A stretch of 21,472 nucleotides of DNA from Apostichopus californicus (Eukaryota; Echinodermata; Holothuroidea; Aspidochirotida; Stichopodidae), in NCBI GenBank assembly GCA_020650975.1, contig JAIPMN010001883.1, positions 2,069-23,540 of the forward strand. Direction: 5' to 3'. Below, in pieces: positions 19,644 to 21,472 of the stretch (position 1 is the stretch's first letter; each line of letters opens with the position of its first letter). The notes below the pieces were generated by a model, which was not told the DNA's origin, made no database searches, and saw only the letters and a program-made list of their open reading frames with translations. Made by a program: the position numbers and the translations under genes.

Positions 19644-20755
19644 TCACCATATCCCTTGAATACCACAGTAGGTTTTTTGCCTCTGGCTATCCCAATACTT
19701 CCCTGTTTTTACCATGGCATTAAACTGTGAATTACTGACAATTATGTTTTCCACCTCTCCTGGATACAACTGACCATTATACTCAACTATCACCCACCCC
19801 CCACTTTCCATGGTAACTGATCATTGTTAACCAGCTGACTACCAATTTGATCTTGATCCCCATTCTCCTCAACCTGACCACTGTTTTCCACTTTATTCAG
19901 ATTAGGATCTGGTTCCTGATCATGGCTCACGACTACCTGATTTTCAACCCCATCATTTAAGTCATATAACTGCTCCCTGGGCATCTCTTCAACTGGTTCA
20001 CAAAACTGACTCTGTAGAAAGAAAGTCAGTTTGCTCTTACCATTACTGCATGTATGGTCAATAAAATGGACCTTGTGTGTACCTGGTACTTCAGGTACCT
20101 TGTCTGGCATAGAAGGCACGGTTATGCCATATGCAGCTACATAGAATGTATCTGTTGCATTCACTCTATGTTGGCATATTTTGCAAACTGCTTGGCACTA
20201 GTGATGACAGTTTTACCTGCTTTGACATCACTGTACACACTTGATTTTATCTCTATCCCCACCCCATCTACTGGACCCTTCCCATGGTGAGATTCGAAAT
20301 AACTCCATGTTATTGGAATGTCACATGGGTACTGGGTGGCAAGGAAGTAAAAGCAATATTTTGATTTAAATTGACTAGCACAGCCATCGGACCAAAATTG
20401 AACCTCTCATCCAGATTTGGACAAATTGTTGGACCTTTTCAATGATAGCTTTATTGAAGTGCTTGGCTAAGAACGTGTCATGTGACATGTAATCACTGAT
20501 GACACAGAAGGTTTTGCCCTTCACTTCCTCACCTTCAGCGTACCATGCACAAACAGTGTACAATGTGAAATTCTTGTGGCCAAAGTATGCCGACTGTATT
20601 TCATTCTTTTAGTTGTTAGCATAGTTCTTGCTGAAGTCCACTTGGATGATAGCACTGTTTGTTCCTGGAAGTGCCTTCTTCAACTTTGCAAGTTCAGCAT
20701 GCTGTCGAATTCTGCTATAGTTGTGTCGTTGAAATTTACGCTTATGTTCTGCCAA
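19644..20755 (-). pseudogene. Broken transposase with D, D, E-like motifs
   Basis: Read on the minus strand in pieces. First, K-F-Q-R-H-N-Y-S-R-I-R-Q and A-L-P-G-T-N-S-A-I-I then Q-V-D-F-S-K-N-Y (D codon 20636-20638). A TAA follows at 20609-20611. The same frame goes on with N-E-I-Q-S-A-Y-F-G-H-K, then I-S-D-Y-M-S-H-D. A frameshift near 20410 leads to F-W-S-D-G-C-A-S-Q-F-K (D codon 20386-20388) and F-E-S-H-H-G-K-G-P-V-D-G-V-G, with Glu 31 residues after that Asp. Another shift near 20165 leads to an acidic tail, and a third in a G-run near 19797 leads to W-V-I-V-E-Y-N-G-Q-L-Y-P-G and a stop at 19644. These motifs (VDF.ENY, EIQSA, SDG..SQ.K, HGKGP.DG.G) recur in a family of uncharacterised, transposon-like proteins I remember from many animal genomes. 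With one stop and at least three frameshifts it cannot be functional. The N-terminal part is missing or unrecognisable. Confidence 0.8.
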
Positions 20756-20811
20756 CTATTTCTATTAGCAACAGATTAGGACTACAGATGTGTAGCACCA
20801 AACTGTAACAG

Positions 20812-21182
20812 AATTCCGTCCCTCGCACTGAATTCCGTCCCTCGCGAAAATGTTGATTACCCATAATGCACCATTCATATTTTTGTTCAGTTTCTTTCAT
20901 CACTACAGATGTTCAAGCCACTGATAGTTGATACTTTGCAGATTTTTATGCATACTGTACTATTTCCTCTCTCTCAAAAAAAAAAAATTGTGTCAAAAAA
21001 TGCGAGGGACGGAATTTTGAACCGTTTTTTTCCTATTTTTCTTCATTTTTATTAAAAAAAAATTCAAAACTTTTCCAATGAATAATTTGCACTAGAGATT
21101 AACATCAAATTACAGAAAACCAAATTTACCTCACCCATCCTTATTTTCAGCTAGGTCAATAAGACTAAATTCCGTCCCTCGC
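20812..21182 (-). repeat. Right cluster of four subterminal motifs
   Basis: Copies of AATTCCGTCCCTCGC (minus orientation) stand at 20812-20826, 20831-20845 and 21168-21182. One plus-oriented copy, GCGAGGGACGGAATT, is at 21002-21016. The first two are 4 bp apart, mirroring the paired copies on the left side. Three of the four are inverted relative to the left cluster, as expected for binding sites of a protein acting on both ends. Confidence 0.88.
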
Positions 21183-21348
21183 ACCTAGTGCGCATCTTTT
21201 TAGATTTCAACGACCTCTATGTCACTGATAATGAAATTTTTCGGATTTTTTTATTTTTTATTCTTAAGTGTCAATTAGTACTGCCATGAGCCCAAAATAA
21301 ATTTCTTCCACAGAAATAACTTTACTTTTGGGATTTGAGGATGACCAA

Positions 21349-21364
21349 TTTTGGCTTTGGCCCA
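21349..21364 (-). repeat. Right terminal inverted repeat
   Basis: TTTTGGCTTTGGCCCA, exact reverse complement of the left end, followed directly by the second TATG. Confidence 0.9.
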
Positions 21365-21472
21365 TATGATAGTCAAAATGTTAATGATTTTGTAAGCAAG
21401 CCAGATCAGAGTTGGTATGTATAGATGAAACCCTGGTACATAGATATTTGTCAATGATGCAATTGAACACAA

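Larger units (their letters stand above)
18449..21364 (-). mobile_element. 2.9-kb DNA transposon with 16-bp inverted ends and TATG duplication
   Basis: The left end TGGGCCAAAGCCAAAA (18449-18464) and right end TTTTGGCTTTGGCCCA (21349-21364) are perfect inverted repeats. Both sides are flanked by TATG (18445-18448 and 21365-21368), a 4-bp target duplication. Between them lie a broken transposase on the minus strand (19644-20755) and eight copies of a GAGGGACGGAAT-core motif, all in the outer parts of the element. The perfect ends and duplication suggest insertion in the not very distant past, or mobilisation by a related active copy, although the transposase is dead. A 4-bp duplication is known from several superfamilies (for example Sola, Chapaev). 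I cannot assign this element to one with confidence. Confidence 0.88.

Noticed and set aside
1-21472. tRNA, rRNA or other structured RNA genes
   Set aside because: Scanning for tRNA B-box-like GGTTCGA motifs with a matching cloverleaf, and for rRNA-like conserved stretches, gave nothing I could support by eye.

Overview
The window is eukaryotic, from an invertebrate animal. It is AT-rich, with split genes, GT/AG introns, minisatellites and decayed DNA transposons, and it has no bacterial-style operons. The one cellular gene I recognise is an alpha/epsilon-type sarcoglycan on the plus strand. The repeat elements look like those of echinoderms or other marine deuterostomes; that assignment is an inference from repeat style, not from a marker gene.

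The last five coding exons of the sarcoglycan run from 469 to 16398: 469-619, 2847-3046, 5434-5460, 15845-15967 and 16365-16398. All four splice junctions keep the reading frame (phases 0, 2, 2, 2). Together they give 177 residues: the membrane-proximal ectodomain with cysteines, one transmembrane helix, the conserved basic cytoplasmic segment, and a short divergent C-terminus. The 5' exons lie upstream of the window.

The introns hold at least eight unrelated tandem arrays, with units of 88, 40, 49, 22, 45, 36, 27 and 30 bp. The largest is a 2.5-kb array of about 69 copies of a 36-bp unit (7038-9516). Because 36 is divisible by three, this array creates very long open frames on the minus strand that I regard as artefacts. 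The 10.4-kb intron before 15845 also holds several transposon remnants. These are a 392-bp hAT-type element (12691-13082), a 954-bp hAT element with an exact 8-bp target duplication and a decayed transposase C-terminus (14095-15048), and two less certain ones. A relative of the 392-bp element starts the window (1-257).

Downstream of the sarcoglycan, 18449-21364 is a 2.9-kb DNA transposon. It is bounded by perfect 16-bp inverted repeats and a 4-bp TATG target duplication. It carries eight copies of a 15-bp motif (core GAGGGACGGAAT) in its two subterminal regions, and a broken minus-strand transposase with D, D, E-like motifs. This element is the least familiar and most interesting object in the window. 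I cannot name its superfamily.
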